Below are positions 32,276-44,713 of a DNA stretch of 64,000 nt, one piece after another (position 1 is the stretch's first letter; each line of letters opens with the position of its first letter). Origin of the DNA: Chlamydoabsidia padenii (Eukaryota; Mucoromycota; Mucoromycetes; Mucorales; Cunninghamellaceae); assembly GCA_025330725.1 (NCBI GenBank), contig JAIWND010000014.1, positions 496,001 to 560,000 on the forward strand, read 5' to 3'. The position numbers and the translations under genes are program-made. The notes beneath the pieces were generated by a model. The model did no database searches. It had not been told where the DNA came from and saw only the letters and a program-made list of their open reading frames with translations.

Positions 32276-33577
32276 ATGCATATCCATACCAGTGTCTTGC
32301 TATTATCAGTTTTGGCGGTGACAACAACCACAGCCGCACCTGCACCTGCACCTCTTCGTCTTCCTCTTCGTCGAATCAACAACAATTCACCTCTTCTCAA
32401 CAAACGGGACGACTTTATGAATGCGTTGGACCACAATGACCTTTTATTCAATACGACATCCATAGACTCAACTCCATTGTTAAATGACATTGATCTCTAT
32501 CAGTTTGGGATAGAGGTCAAAGTAGGTACCCCTAGTCAAGAATTCCTACTTTTATTCGACACTGGCAGCTCAGATACATGGGTTCCCTCCAAGAAATGCA
32601 CCAAAGACAAAGGATGTTTATCTGGACGACAATTCGACCGGACCTCCTCCTCTACTTTTCAAGGGGAAAAGGAATCTGTGGATATCAAGTATGGTATTGG
32701 ATCTGCTACTGGACACTACTTTGTCGACCGATTCCAAGTCGGCAATCAACTCTCTCTTCCCTCTCAAACCCTCGTCATGATAGATGATAACAAAGGTCCT
32801 ATTGCTCAACAAGAAACAAAACACAAAGGTGACGATAATGTGATTGATGGGATCTTTGGTGCTGGCTTTCCTCATGGTACATTAAGAGCACAACAAGGCG
32901 ATAACGACAAGACATATCAACCCTTTGCCATGAACTTGTGGAAAAACAAGATAATTCCGGCTCCCCTCTTTAGCATCACCATGGCACCTGGCTCAACCTC
33001 TGCCTCTGACTCTGATTGGATTGGACAAGTTACTTTTGGTGCGGTGGACGATACGAAACGGGCGGATGTGATCCAGTATACGCCAGTAATCAAGCGAAAC
33101 GATAATGTTTACTCTCATTGGATGGTACAAGTCAAGGGATTCCAGTACGATAACGGCACCAACACCAATCTAAAGTTTACTCAACCAACACACTTTTTGA
33201 TTGATACTGGGTCTAACTTTATATACTTACCCAAGGAATTATCGGATCAGCTTGCGGATATGGTGTCCAACGGTAAAGCGAAATGGGACGGCACAACTTA
33301 TAATGTGGACTGCGACTTGAAAGAGGACAGTGACACTGTGATTAATGTCATGTTTCCTCGTGAAGGCAAACAGGGTGCGACTTTCTCTATGGGTTTGCCC
33401 ATCTCTCGTTTGGTGGGCAAGAATGGTCCTGATCAATGCATCTTATTCTTCATTCCTTCCAAGAATCCTAATGTCTTCACTCTTGGTAATCTGTGGTTGC
33501 GTAACTTTGTCTCTGTGTTTGATTTTGGAAAACATCGGTTGGGCTTCTCCTCTTTGGTGGACGATGATTCTCAATAA
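32276..33577 (+). CDS. Secreted pepsin-type aspartic protease (family A1)
   Basis: Single exon of 433 aa. An N-terminal signal peptide (HTSVLLLSVLAVTTTTAAPA) is followed by a pro-region with a KR site (residues 43-44). Two catalytic motifs are present: FDTGSSDTW (Asp95) and LIDTGSNFIYLP (Asp310, with Ser replaced by Asn after DTGS). YGIGSATG is the flap region and DGIFGAGFP the usual DGILGLGF-like segment. The C-terminus, FTLGNLWLRNFVSVFDFGKH, fits the A1 end motif. Expected to act outside the cell or in the vacuole at acid pH. No GPI-like tail is visible. Confidence 0.94.
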   Translation: MHIHTSVLLLSVLAVTTTTAAPAPAPLRLPLRRINNNSPLLNKRDDFMNALDHNDLLFNTTSIDSTPLLNDIDLYQFGIEVKVGTPSQEFLLLFDTGSSDTWVPSKKCTKDKGCLSGRQFDRTSSSTFQGEKESVDIKYGIGSATGHYFVDRFQVGNQLSLPSQTLVMIDDNKGPIAQQETKHKGDDNVIDGIFGAGFPHGTLRAQQGDNDKTYQPFAMNLWKNKIIPAPLFSITMAPGSTSASDSDWIGQVTFGAVDDTKRADVIQYTPVIKRNDNVYSHWMVQVKGFQYDNGTNTNLKFTQPTHFLIDTGSNFIYLPKELSDQLADMVSNGKAKWDGTTYNVDCDLKEDSDTVINVMFPREGKQGATFSMGLPISRLVGKNGPDQCILFFIPSKNPNVFTLGNLWLRNFVSVFDFGKHRLGFSSLVDDDSQ

Positions 33578-33946
33578 TCACCCCCTCATCTCCATTCATT
33601 TAGTTAACTCGTATCCTTCACCTACCATTTAGTTATTTTATTGTTACCTCTTCACCACTTTCTTTTTTTATTGCTGTTATATTTGTAATAATAAACAATC
33701 AATCAAATGTCTTATACACAATGTTGTTAATGCTTGGCCACTATTCATGCAGATCATGTAATCGGAACTTTAATATTGACATCCCGATGTGTGATCTTCG
33801 TCCTTTCTTTGTTTGCTTCCTGTTTGAACCAATGAGTTTGATATGATATCAAAAAAAAAAAAAAAAAAAAGACACTCACAAAGAAAAAAAAAAAAAAGAA
33901 ACTGATCCTGCCGAGTAATATTGCTCATTTTTTATTGATGTTTTAT
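33578..33946. other. Gene-free convergent spacer
   Basis: This is the 3' region of the protease (AATAATAAACAATC near 33690) and of the converging gene, with two poly-A runs at about 33851-33870 and 33883-33897. No gene seen. Confidence 0.4.
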
Positions 33947-34642
33947 TCAAGTGAAAGGAGATCTAATTTCTTCAACACATGGCCTTGACATATGTCTTTC
34001 TTTGTTTTTGTTGGCATTTCTAGGTCCAGGAGGTTTATATTGCTTGGCATGAGTACGCAAAGTGATATTCTGATACAATAATCTTGGGGTCAATTCAGGT
34101 GTTCCGTACCCCCATCGTTTCCATGGCTCTTCAATCACAATTTTTCGTTGTCTTTCTATATAATGCTTGTTACCAAAATGACTATGAGATCCGTGCGATT
34201 TGCGATCGGCATAGAGGTTGTACCAGTCGTCGGTGCCCTGATCTGACGGGATCGAGATTTTTTTGTAACACCGATGGGTCGCATAAGGGTGGATGGATGG
34301 GAACGGATGTGAATGTTGAGCGTCAGCTAATTGATCTTGTGCCTCTGCAGCTAATTTGACATAAGATTTCGGCGAGTGGCAATAGTCGATATGCTCCCAC
34401 AAGTCGGATTCAAACGCCGATTCATCGAGAACGGTCTTGATGGTCAAATCGAAAAGATCTTGGTCGGTGAAGTCCACTTGTTTTTCGTCAATCATTTGCC
34501 AATCGCTGGTATCTTGATCATGTTTGGCTGTAGGAGAGGAGGATAGGCAAGGGAAAGATTGTTCGTCGTCTAGCCATTCGACATAATAGTCAGTATCAGC
34601 ACCATGAGCCACATCTTCGCTAAATCCAATAGGGGCAGGCAT
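33947..34642 (-). CDS. Unrecognised protein, paralogue A of a two-member family
   Basis: Single exon of 231 aa, no domain recognised. It is clearly related to the gene at 45331-46116. Both start with GF-E-x5-ADTxYxxEWLDxxQxFPxLSS (here GFSEDVAHGADTDYYVEWLD), then have a DWQ block followed by VDF. Both have a central D-[WF]-Y-[ND]-LY-x-DRK-x-x-G (here DDWYNLYADRKSHG), a basic helical region, and a late GxPxxxPRLL (GTPELTPRLL). The protein is acidic at the N-terminus and basic at the C-terminus. No signal peptide or membrane segment. It is divergent from the SNF2 gene across 368 bp. Function unknown. Confidence 0.75.
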   Translation of the reverse strand: MPAPIGFSEDVAHGADTDYYVEWLDDEQSFPCLSSSPTAKHDQDTSDWQMIDEKQVDFTDQDLFDLTIKTVLDESAFESDLWEHIDYCHSPKSYVKLAAEAQDQLADAQHSHPFPSIHPYATHRCYKKISIPSDQGTDDWYNLYADRKSHGSHSHFGNKHYIERQRKIVIEEPWKRWGYGTPELTPRLLYQNITLRTHAKQYKPPGPRNANKNKERHMSRPCVEEIRSPFT

Positions 34643-35010
34643 GATTTATATATGTACAAGTAATGGGGTTTCTTTGAGCACTGTTGTCTTTTATATAAAA
34701 ATGGTTACACGCTGCGGTATTCTGCCGCATCCTGCAAGGGGCTGGTACCTTTGAACATAAAAGGGATGTCAAGTTGAACAATGCATTCAAGCGCCGACTG
34801 AAATTTACCTGTACGAAACTCCACGTGATCCATAATGTGACCTTTTGAAGTCATGACTCCTTCATTTTTTTTTTTTTCTTTCTCTTCTTCCGCTATCTAT
34901 CTTTTTTCATTCAACAACGGAAATAAGGGCCGATTCTTCACTTTATTTATTTCAACAACAGGATTATGTACTAGTGGAACACAACCGGATTCTTCAACTG
35001 TAACGCTATA
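34643..35010. promoter_or_regulatory. Divergent promoter, paralogue A and SNF2 ATPase
   Basis: A box copy (ATTCAAGCGCCGA, 34785-34797) lies 143 bp from the paralogue A start and 214 bp from the SNF2 start. A T/CT-rich leader (34865-34910) precedes the SNF2 start. Confidence 0.45.
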
Positions 35011-38000
35011 ATGAATCACAACGATCGCCCAACTTATACCTTCAATCAGGCCACCTCTTCATTTTGGAGTCCAACCTTAACAACTTCAACCACCCAACAA
35101 GAAAACGATTCCAAAAGACGGAGGACACAACAAGCTCCATCTTCTGAAACCTCTTACCAGATACCCCAAACAACAGCACAAATGGAAGGATCGGCCTTTC
35201 CGATGTGGACACCAAGGACAAAGGTAAAATACTAGTGACAAAAGGGCAAATGATGAACTCAGGAACTGACCATTATTGTCATGGTAGAATATGTATACTG
35301 AACCAAGGAATGAAGACAATTCTCACTCAACAGATGGAAACAGCAACCGGAACAAGAGTACTTGTAGCAGCAGTGACAACACAAATGGACCCAGCAGTAA
35401 TAATGTAACACCTCCCCACACAGCTACTACTGTACCACATTGGCAACCTCATCAACTTGTACGATCACAATCAATGACAGGTCTTCACTCAACAGCCACA
35501 GCAACGCATTCTCCTTATAATGATGTACGTCAAGTACAGTCTCGTGATCAATCACCTATGCGATCTATGATCGATCTGACACTTGATGAATCCTCTTCAT
35601 CATCACCTAGCGACATTCACCAACAACATCAACATCATGATCCTCATCAACCATTTCTCTCTCAACAACATCCCTCTCAATTCCCGATTAGTACCTTTCG
35701 TCGATTACAACCAACAACTGCATATTCACCACCAGTAGTATTCAATACACCTTATCAGCATGGCCCGATGACACCTGCATTCATGCCACATCCTTCTTCA
35801 ATCACTAGACCCTATAGTACCAACAGCTTGCATTCAACAGCAAGATCTCCGGCAACATACAGACGATTAGAACCCAATATTGTGTTACAACCAACAGTGG
35901 TGGAATCTCTAAAACGAGATCAACAACAAGCAGCAACCGCACTTCTTGATAAGATGACTTCTGGGATCAATGACAACAAAGTGGATGCAAAGGAGGATGA
36001 CAATGATGATGACGACGACGACGATGTTATTATTGATGAAGAAATGACGAATAGGAATATTTGCCTTGGTATGCTAAAATCGGATGTGGTGACCAAGGAT
36101 CCTTTGCTGCTTATCAAGGATGACTTATTTGAACCTGTGCTTATGCAATTGGAAGGTCTCCGACAGAATAACTACTGTAAGTTGCTATAAAACTAAAGGT
36201 TTGATGGTGAAATCATCTAGGCTTATGTCATTCGATCTAACTTTTTGATTTTATTTTGCAACTTAGCATTTATTATAACAAGCAAAAAAGATCCAAAGAA
36301 GTTTGTAAGTAAAAAAAAGGGGGGGGTTAGGAAGCCAAAGGATGAATACTCATTCTTTTTTTTTTTTTTTTTTTTTTTTTTTTGCCTTTACACAACTTTT
36401 ATAGTATGGTTGGGTGCCTTTTGATGATACAAATATACTGGGTCCAATAGCTGAACGACATCTAGTCTGGTGGGATACGGTGATTCCTCGAAACAAGGCA
36501 AATACTACTCGCACACCATTATACATCATCCTCTATTGTCGATCGGATGCTTACCATATCCTTTGTCGTTATCTTTTACATCGAAAAGCCGATTTACAAG
36601 ACCCGCCATTCTTCAATCCAGCATGCCGATACAACAACCCACGATTCAGCAAAAGGAACAATACTCCCATCACCACAAATCAATCATCACCTTCACGAAA
36701 CATGGCGATGATGGAGGCACCTAATAATATCAACGCCGACGAACAAACCAAGCATAGAATAACCAAACTACTGGACAGTATACCAAGTTCAATAATGCGT
36801 CGACGGATCGCCAATACAAAGACATCAACCGAGGATATATCAGGGGAAGATATTGATGGCGACAGTCTGAAGCAGTATGGTCTTACGGTGGATGATCTAC
36901 ATATGGAAGGCTTGGCCATCACATTGTTACCACATCAAGTAGAAGGAATCCGGTGGATGGTGGATCGAGAAGACAATGAATACAGCTCTGGTGGTATTTT
37001 GGCTGATGTAAGTTGGAAAAAAAAAAAGGCCGATTGGGTAAAGGATGGATCATTAATCTTACCTTGTTATTATTAGGATGTAAGTAGATGGGGATCTTCT
37101 CAAATAAGGATTGACTTCACTGATGATTAATGGTGATTTTTGTTTTAGATGGGACTCGGTAAAACAATTCAAACGATTGGCCTTGTAACAAAAACCTTGG
37201 ATCGACAACGAAAGACCCTCATTGTGGCACCTTTGGCATTGATTCAGCAATGGGCGTCGGAATTCAAAACGAAAACGACAATGGGGAACATCAATTTATT
37301 GGTGCATCATGGAAGCGACCGAACCACTGATTATAAAGACTTTGACCATTACGACGTGGTGGTGACAACTTATCAAATTGTGGCATCTGATCTAGCAACT
37401 TCTGATAGTTCAAAGAAACGGGGACGAAAAAGACACCAACATCAACAAGGTCAAATCTCATCAACAACAATTAAAAATGGATCAGTAGTAACAGAAATAA
37501 TGGATGGCGATTTGTCGGGTGACGATGATATGGTGGTAGACAACGATACCAGTGCTGCTAGTAGTAGGGCCACTTCTCCTGATGGTCATGGGCGACAAGA
37601 AGAGAGCAATCAAGGTAGACCGGCTCGTAAAGATGGACCTCTTTTCCAAATGGAATGGCATCGAATTGTCTTGGGTAAGTCAATCACCAAAAAAAAAAAA
37701 AAAAAAAAGGAAGTTTGCATGAATAAATGAATATTCACCTCCCTTTTTTTTTTTTTTTTTTTTTTTTGATAATCTATAGACGAGGCTCAGCAGATTAAAA
37801 ATCATATGACCAGATCATCCATTGCATGCAATAAACTGGTGGCAAAAAAACGATGGTGCCTGACTGGAACTCCTATTCAAAACAGGGTGGAAGAACTATA
37901 CAGTCTATTACGGTTTTTACGGATTCCTTCTTTTGGTGACTTTGCGACTTTTAAACGGGCAATATCTTCTCCTATTCAGTTGGGAAATGTGGAACTTGCT

Positions 38001-39703
38001 TTGGAACGACTCAAGACATTACTGGCGGCCATCATGCTTCGACGTACGAAACAAATACTCAACACTCAATCGACTTCTGATCATACTCGACCTATCTCCT
38101 CATCATCATCTTCGACATCATCAACTTCTACCACATCCGGCGTTACAACCCCGACTGAACCATCACCTTCAAGCACTCTGGTTCTCAGCTTACCTCCTCG
38201 ACAAAAACAAGACGTGGTGTTGGAATTCACTCCGGACGAAAGGGCTCTCTATGATGTATTGAACAAAAAGTCGTTGGCTGCGGTACGAAAGATCGTGCAG
38301 ACTGGTAAAGGTACTCGGAACTACATGAACATGCTCTGTTTGGTGCTAAGACTACGACAAGGTAAGAGTAGAATAAAAATGATTGGTTGATTCAGTATTA
38401 TAACTCTTTCTTTCCCTATAGCTTGTAACCATCCTCAACTGGTATTACGATCCTTGAACAACGACGATGATTTATTGGCATTGACGACAGAAAACACAAC
38501 AGTACAACAGCAATCAGTAAAGCGGGAAACGACCGAAGCGACAATGAAACAAGCGTTAATGACTCATATGGCAGCCGATCTTGGCTGGTCTGGTGTAGGT
38601 CAAGTAGGGCAATCTGTGTTTGATAAAACAGCATCAAAGCACTTTTGTGAATTATGCGCAAGGTAATGGAATAGAACTATCAACAAACCCCCCCATCATC
38701 TAATATTTAGTCCCTTGTCACTTTTTTAGGCCCGTCATGCAATTAGATACCGAAGAAGCCGGTAATGGTAACAAAGTCCCACCATATTGCGTCAACTGTA
38801 CCAATCAAATCAAGCGATACACAACCATGATAGCCACTTCAACCTCTTCACTGTCATCAACGAAAATCAATAAAATGCTAGATATATTGGTCAACACCAG
38901 AAATAAATATCCTGACGACAAGACGATCATCTTCTCTCAATTCACATCAATGCTGGACCTGATGGAACAGCCTTTACATGAATTAGGATTCAAATTCTGT
39001 CGGTGTAAGTAAAGATCGGGCGGGGCTCGATTATGCACTATGAACTCACACTATTTTTTATTATTATTATAATTTGTAGATGATGGGTCTATGCCAAACA
39101 ATGCCCGAGAAAAGAGCCTACAAGTACTTAAATCTGATCCGGAATGTCGAGTGATGCTGATATCATTGAAATGTGGGTCGCTCGGGTATGCTTAAAAAAG
39201 ACTATAATTCAAATCCCGACGTCATCATGCCATCTAACCATTTTGTTTCATAGTTTGAACCTGACCGCTGCTAACCGTGTTATACTGATGGACGTATGGT
39301 GGAATCCGGCTGTAGAAGGTAACGAACATTCTAAAAAGAAATGACCAAGAGAATCTCTTCTTCTATGAACAGTGGGTAACTTTAAATAATCCATTTTTTG
39401 TTTGATTCGCCTTTTTTAGATCAAGCCATCGATAGAGTGCACCGAATTGGTCAAAAACTACCTGTACATGTCACTCGCTTACTGATTGATCGTACGGTCG
39501 AACAGAATATCATCAAAATACAAAAACACAAGGTACTGAATCAATGTAATCATAAAAGGGTGCGACAAAGGGAGCCTAACTCTTTTTTTTTTTTTTTATT
39601 GTGCCGGTGTCAGGCGATGATTGCAAATGGGGCATTAGGTGATCATCTGACTAGCAGTAGCAATCTTACCACTCAAGAACTATTATCATTCTTCGATTTG
39701 TGA
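35011..39703 (+). CDS. SNF2-family ATPase of the Rad5/Uls1/HLTF group
   Basis: Thirteen exons: 35011-35223, 35288-36176, 36267-36304, 36405-37007, 37077-37079, 37149-37674, 37780-38361, 38422-38662, 38730-39004, 39080-39185, 39254-39318, 39420-39532 and 39614-39703; about 1247 aa. The N-terminal 400 residues are disordered, with an Asp run. The helicase core has [33 protein letters not shown] (Walker A; the second Asp comes from a 3-nt exon), [20 protein letters not shown] in the Walker B position (about 757), [16 protein letters not shown] [20 protein letters not shown], and MLRRTKQ. The C-terminal lobe has [33 protein letters not shown] (about 1170-1190) and [11 protein letters not shown]. 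Between the lobes, CELCARPV plus CVNC is a reduced RING-like site. Such enzymes act in DNA-damage tolerance or remove SUMO-modified proteins from DNA. Confidence 0.9.
37077..37079 (+). other. Putative 3-nt microexon (GAT, Asp) in the SNF2 Walker A motif
   Basis: TATTAG|GAT|GTAAGT lies between two introns that are each 69 nt (37008-37076 and 37080-37148). Including GAT gives LADDMGLGKT, the family consensus; skipping it gives LADMGLGKT, one residue short. Both flanking splice signals are strong. Confidence 0.7.
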
Positions 39704-40717
39704 ATAAAACATTAATAAAAAAAAAACAGAATGGATGGATTCTTCTTCTTCTTCGGGACTTTATTGTATTGGTATTTGGCAACGTGATGTATTGCGATTC
39801 TTTTTTGTTGACTCTAATAATGGTAGTAGTATGGGGGGGGGATGGGTGCAGAAATGACAAGAAGGGATGGGCCCGTCGGTCGGTCTGTCGGGATTTGAAA
39901 TAAAGCACTCTATCTGTGTGATGTTGCCGGTGATTTATTTTACAGGTAGCAAATGATTAATAAGGAAACTATGCGACGTTTTTGGTCAAGTCTGTAGAAA
40001 GGTTCAATGGAAGAAGGCAGTTTGTTACACTAACCGAAGACACCAAAAAAAGATCGACGAGAAGTTCTTTTTAATTCATGTACACGTCGGGTAAAAGAAG
40101 AAACAACCATAGGTAAATGAAACAGAGCTGGATCGACACTGAGAATAAAAAATATATATAAAAAAAAGGTGGGGATGTCGGTAATGATACTCGGGAGAAG
40201 GGGGGGGGAAAAAGCATGGGGAGGAAGGGTACTATGATAAAATGAAGATGAACATGTTATCAGAAACTGACATATCACCAGGATTGTTTTGTTGTTTTCA
40301 AATGACGGATCTTATTTACATTGGGTTCATTGTTGATACTTATTGACAATGAGCAATGTCCGTGTGGTGATCATCTTAGTATAGAATCTTGGATCTGAAT
40401 GTTTTCCTGGCATTCTTTTTTGTCGGAGTTGGCCATTGTCAATAGTTCTGATTGGGGGAACTAAATTCAGGTGAAGGTAAAGGTTGAGAGAGAAATTTGG
40501 GAAGCTTCGGTGGATTTTAAATCCCGCAATGTCATTTAAGTGAAAAGGGAATTAATTTTTCAGGGTGACATAAAATACTTCTCTTTCGCTTTTTTTTTTT
40601 TTCTTTCTTTCTTTCTTACCCACTTTTATTTTATATACACACATAGTTCTTCATTATAACTAATAGTTACTTTGTCAAACTTTTAACAATAACATAATAT
40701 ATGGTACATCAAACATC
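39704..40717. other. Gene-free stretch; promoter of the Ca-ATPase
   Basis: A box copy (TCGGGATTTGAAA) is at 39888-39900 and a perfect one (TTTAAATCCCGC) at 40516-40527, 191 bp before the ATPase start; a T/CT leader covers 40590-40618. A minus-strand piece, after a TTTTTATTCTCAG acceptor at about 40142, reads PALFHLPMVVSSFTRRVHEL and stays open to a stop at 40030. It might be the last exon of a small minus-strand gene, but I cannot find a convincing first exon. Confidence 0.35.
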
Positions 40718-43700
40718 ATGTCATCAGTAACATCTATCAATAATGACAAAAAGTCAGTAAATGACTCCTCTTCTACAGAATCAACAAAAGATCAAGTCAA
40801 ACTAACCATGATTGATCCAATGCAACCACACCATGATGAATCAAATCCTTTTGCTTTTACACCACTACAACTTGCCACTTTAATGGATCCGAAAAACTTG
40901 CCGCTGTTGTCTCAATATGGGGGTCTACAAGGTGTCGCACGTGGCCTTTATGCGAAATTACAAGCTGGGTTATCTGCTACCCCCGAAACGGAAAAAGTCA
41001 ACCTCGCCATATCTCTCAATGATATTATACCAAAGGATGATAACAATAATAGCAAAAATGAAGATGATACCCAACAAACCAAGCCTGTAGAAAGACAACA
41101 TACATCAACCTCACTCTCTTCCACATCCACTCGATTTGGCTCTCGTGCTTCTATATTTGGTCATAATGTTTTACCACCGGTCAAGTCCAAGAATATCTTT
41201 GAATTGATGTGGATGGCTTTTAAAGACAAGACTTTGGTAAGTGAAAAAAAAAAAATGGTTTATTTTGCAGAGTACTTACATGCTTTTTAATATAGATTCT
41301 GTTGACTATTGCAGCTGCAGTGTCACTTGCTGTTGGCCTTTATGAAGATATTGCTCAGCCTGAATATGATTCTCAAGGAAACAAGATCCCTGGTGTCAAA
41401 TGGGTTGAAGGTGTGGCGATTATTGTTGCGGTGGTCATCGTGGTCCTGGTTGGTAGTGTCAATGACTTTCAAAAGGAAAAGCAATTCAGGAAACTCAATG
41501 CCAAGAAAGAAGATCGAACTGTCAAGGTAAAACAAGAACATCTTACTTGATCAATATGTTGTATCCAACTCATTTGTTTATAGGCTACTCGGGATGGAGC
41601 TATTGTACTGATTTCTGTCCATGATGTACTTGTCGGTGATATTCTGCATTTGGAACCTGGTGATATTGTTGCGGCAGATGGTATCTTTATTGAAGGACAC
41701 AACTTTAAATGCGATGAATCAGCCGCCACAGGGGAATCAGATGCTGTCCGGAAACAACCATGGGAAATCTGCTATCGTCTTTCTCAACAAACAATCACTA
41801 ATGAACACAAAGATAGCGCACTCCATAATAACACCAACAACAATGATATCAGCTCCGATGAAAAGAAAATGATCACGAAAAACAACAACAACAGCCATAG
41901 CAAGTCGATGCCTGATCCTTTTATTCTCTCTGGCTCCAAAGTAATTGAAGGTGTATGCACTTATCTTGTGACAGGTGTCGGTGTGCATTCTTATAATGGT
42001 CGTACCATGATGGCACTTCGTACTGATTCTCAAACTACTCCTCTACAAGAAAAATTGAATGGTCTGGCCGAAATGATTGCGAAATTGGGCTCTGCTGCTG
42101 GTTTGATTATGCTTATTGCCGTTCTCATTCGATACTTTGTTGGATGGAAAACTCCTGGTGTTATGCCTACCTCTGCTACTCATATTGTTGCTGATGTTAT
42201 GAATATTCTTATTGTGGTGGTAACTATTGTTGTCGTGGCCGTGCCTGAAGGACTACCTCTTGCGGTGACACTAGGTAAGGAAACTATAAAACAAAAAGGG
42301 GGAGTAGGTAAACTAATGCAAAACTTTTTTTTTTCTTTTTCTTCTGTAGCGCTTGCATATGCAACTCAGCGCATGTTGAAGGATAATAACTTGGTCCGTG
42401 TTCTTGCAGCTTGTGAAACCATGGGTAATGCAACCACTGTGTGTTCCGATAAAACTGGTACTTTGACGCAAAACAAAATGTCCGTTGTTGCTGGTACTTT
42501 GGGCGCCTCTTTAAGATTCCTCAAGGATGCTCCCGATACTCGCAAGGATTTGATCGATTTGGACAAGGTAAAGGACAAGGCACCCAAGACAATCCTAGAT
42601 CTAGTACACGAAACCATCGCCATCAACTCAACTGCCTTTGAAGGAACCGACGAAAACGGCAAACTCTGCTTTGTGGGTAACAAGACTGAAACTGCATTAC
42701 TGACCTTCTCACAAGACACTGGTGCTGCTCACTACGATACTCTTCGTAACAAGTATCCTGTTGAACAACTCTATCCATTCAGCTCCTCTCGTAAAGCCAT
42801 GGCCACCATTGTGCGTATGCCTCATCCAACTCAACCTGGTCAAGTCATCTACCGTGCTCATGTCAAAGGGGCGTCTGAAATTCTCATGCGCTATTGTGGT
42901 CGAATCCTCTCATTAAAGTCCTCTGAATACCAAGACGCTCAATCTCCTGTGTCGACCCGTCCTATGACTGCCGAAGATCAAAACCGTATGGAACGTATCA
43001 TCCAAAGCTATGCTTCTCGTAGTTTGCGCACAATTGGTATGGCTTACCGGGACTTTGAACAATGGCCTCCTGTCGGTGGAAAAAAGAAGGCGGTGGCTGA
43101 TGCTGAAGATCCTGATCGTATTTCTTCTTCCTCGTCTAGTGGTGTGGAAGGTGAAGAAATTGAAGTACCTTTTGATGCGCTGGTGGATGATAGTGGTTTG
43201 GTCCTGATTGGTGTTGTTGGTATTGAAGATCCTTTACGTCCAGGTGTCAAGGAAGCTGTCAAGGCATGTCAACAAGCTGGTGTCTTTGTACGAATGGTAA
43301 CGGGTGACAATATGATTACGGCCAAAAGTATCGCCAAGCAATGCGGGATCTATACTTCTGGTGGTATTGTAATGGAAGGTCCTGTCTTTCGTAATCTGCC
43401 TCCTTCTGAAATGGATGCGATCTTACCTCGGTTACAAGTATTGGCTCGATCTAGTCCTGAAGACAAACAAATTCTCGTGGGTCGCTTACAAGAACTGGGT
43501 GATATCGTGGCTGTAACAGGTGATGGTACCAATGATGGGCCTGCTCTCAAACTGGCAGATGTGGGATTCTCCATGGGGATAGCTGGTACTGAAGTGGCAA
43601 AGGTAAGACTACCGAAAAAAAAATCTTTGTGTCAAAATCAATACTAACCCTGATTTACTTTATAGGAAGCATCTAGTATCATTCTGATGGATGACAACTT

Positions 43701-44713
43701 CTCAAGCATTGTAAAAGCCATCATGTGGGGCCGCTGTGTCAACGACTCGGTGAAAAAGTTTTTGGAATTCCAACTGACAGTGAACATCACAGCTGTTGTG
43801 CTCACCTTTATCTCTGCGGTGGTGTCTTCAAAACAAAAGTCGGTGCTTACTGCTGTCCAATTGTTATGGGTTAACTTGATTATGGATACCTTTGCTGCCC
43901 TTGCCTTGGCTACTGATCCTCCTACCGAAGAACTCTTACATCGTGCCCCTGAACCCCGCTCTTCTCCTCTTATCACCTTCAAGATGTGGAAGATGATCAT
44001 CGGCCAAGCGATATTCCAAATCACTGTAACCCTGGTCTTACTCTACAGCGACATCTTGCACTATGATGCTGAAAGTGATATATTACAAACCATTGTATTC
44101 AACACCTTTGTATTCTGTCAAATATTTAACGAAATCAAGTAAGTACAAAAAGATGCATGAATCTTTCCTGGCGGGATTTAAAACTGACTTTTTTGTTTGT
44201 AGTTGTCGACGCATTGATAGCAAGCTCAATGTCTTTACCAATATCTGGGCCAACAAATTCTTCCTATTCATCTTTGTCTTGTGTGTCTTTTTGCAATGTA
44301 TCATTGTGAACTTTGGCGGTGCCGCCTTCCAAGTGACTCAGGTGGATGGTACCGCGTGGGCGATCTCGTTGGTGATTGGTTTGTTCTCTCTTCCTGTGGG
44401 TGTCGTGGTCCGATTGATCCCTGATGATATCTTTGGTTTTGTCTTTTTCAACTCTGCTACTCGCCAACGCTATCTTGGTACTGATCACAAGGCTTCATTG
44501 GCCCCTCCTACGGTGTATGTAACTGGAAACGAACGGGTGGCATGGAATGGCCAACAACAAGTCCAAGGTCCTCCTGGTCACATGTCTTCTGATAAATTAT
44601 CCCAAGCTTCATCTATCTACTCGGTCCCCGAATCCTCCTCTACCACCCCTCCTGTTTATGAAGATCGGGCTTCTTTTACTGTAGATATCGATAGCTCTGG
44701 TAACAAGGAATAG
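40718..44713 (+). CDS. P-type Ca2+-ATPase, PMCA/Pmc1 type
   Basis: Six exons: 40718-41236, 41296-41526, 41584-42274, 42350-43602, 43666-44138 and 44203-44713; 1225 aa. It has a long N-terminal cytosolic region and the P2B sequence set: KCDESAATGESDAVRK (TGES loop), VVVAVPEGLPLAVTL (PEGL), CSDKTGTLTQNKMSVVAG (phosphorylated Asp514), FVGNKTETALL, VKGASEI, MVTGDNMITAKSIAKQCGI and VTGDGTNDGPALKLADVGFS. The last membrane half has NLIMDTFAALALATDPPTEE and VFCQIFNEINCRR. It is expected to pump Ca2+ into the vacuole or out of the cell. The Ser/Pro-rich C-terminus lacks an obvious calmodulin site, so regulation by calmodulin is not shown. A box copy (44171-44182) falls inside the last intron. Confidence 0.95.
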
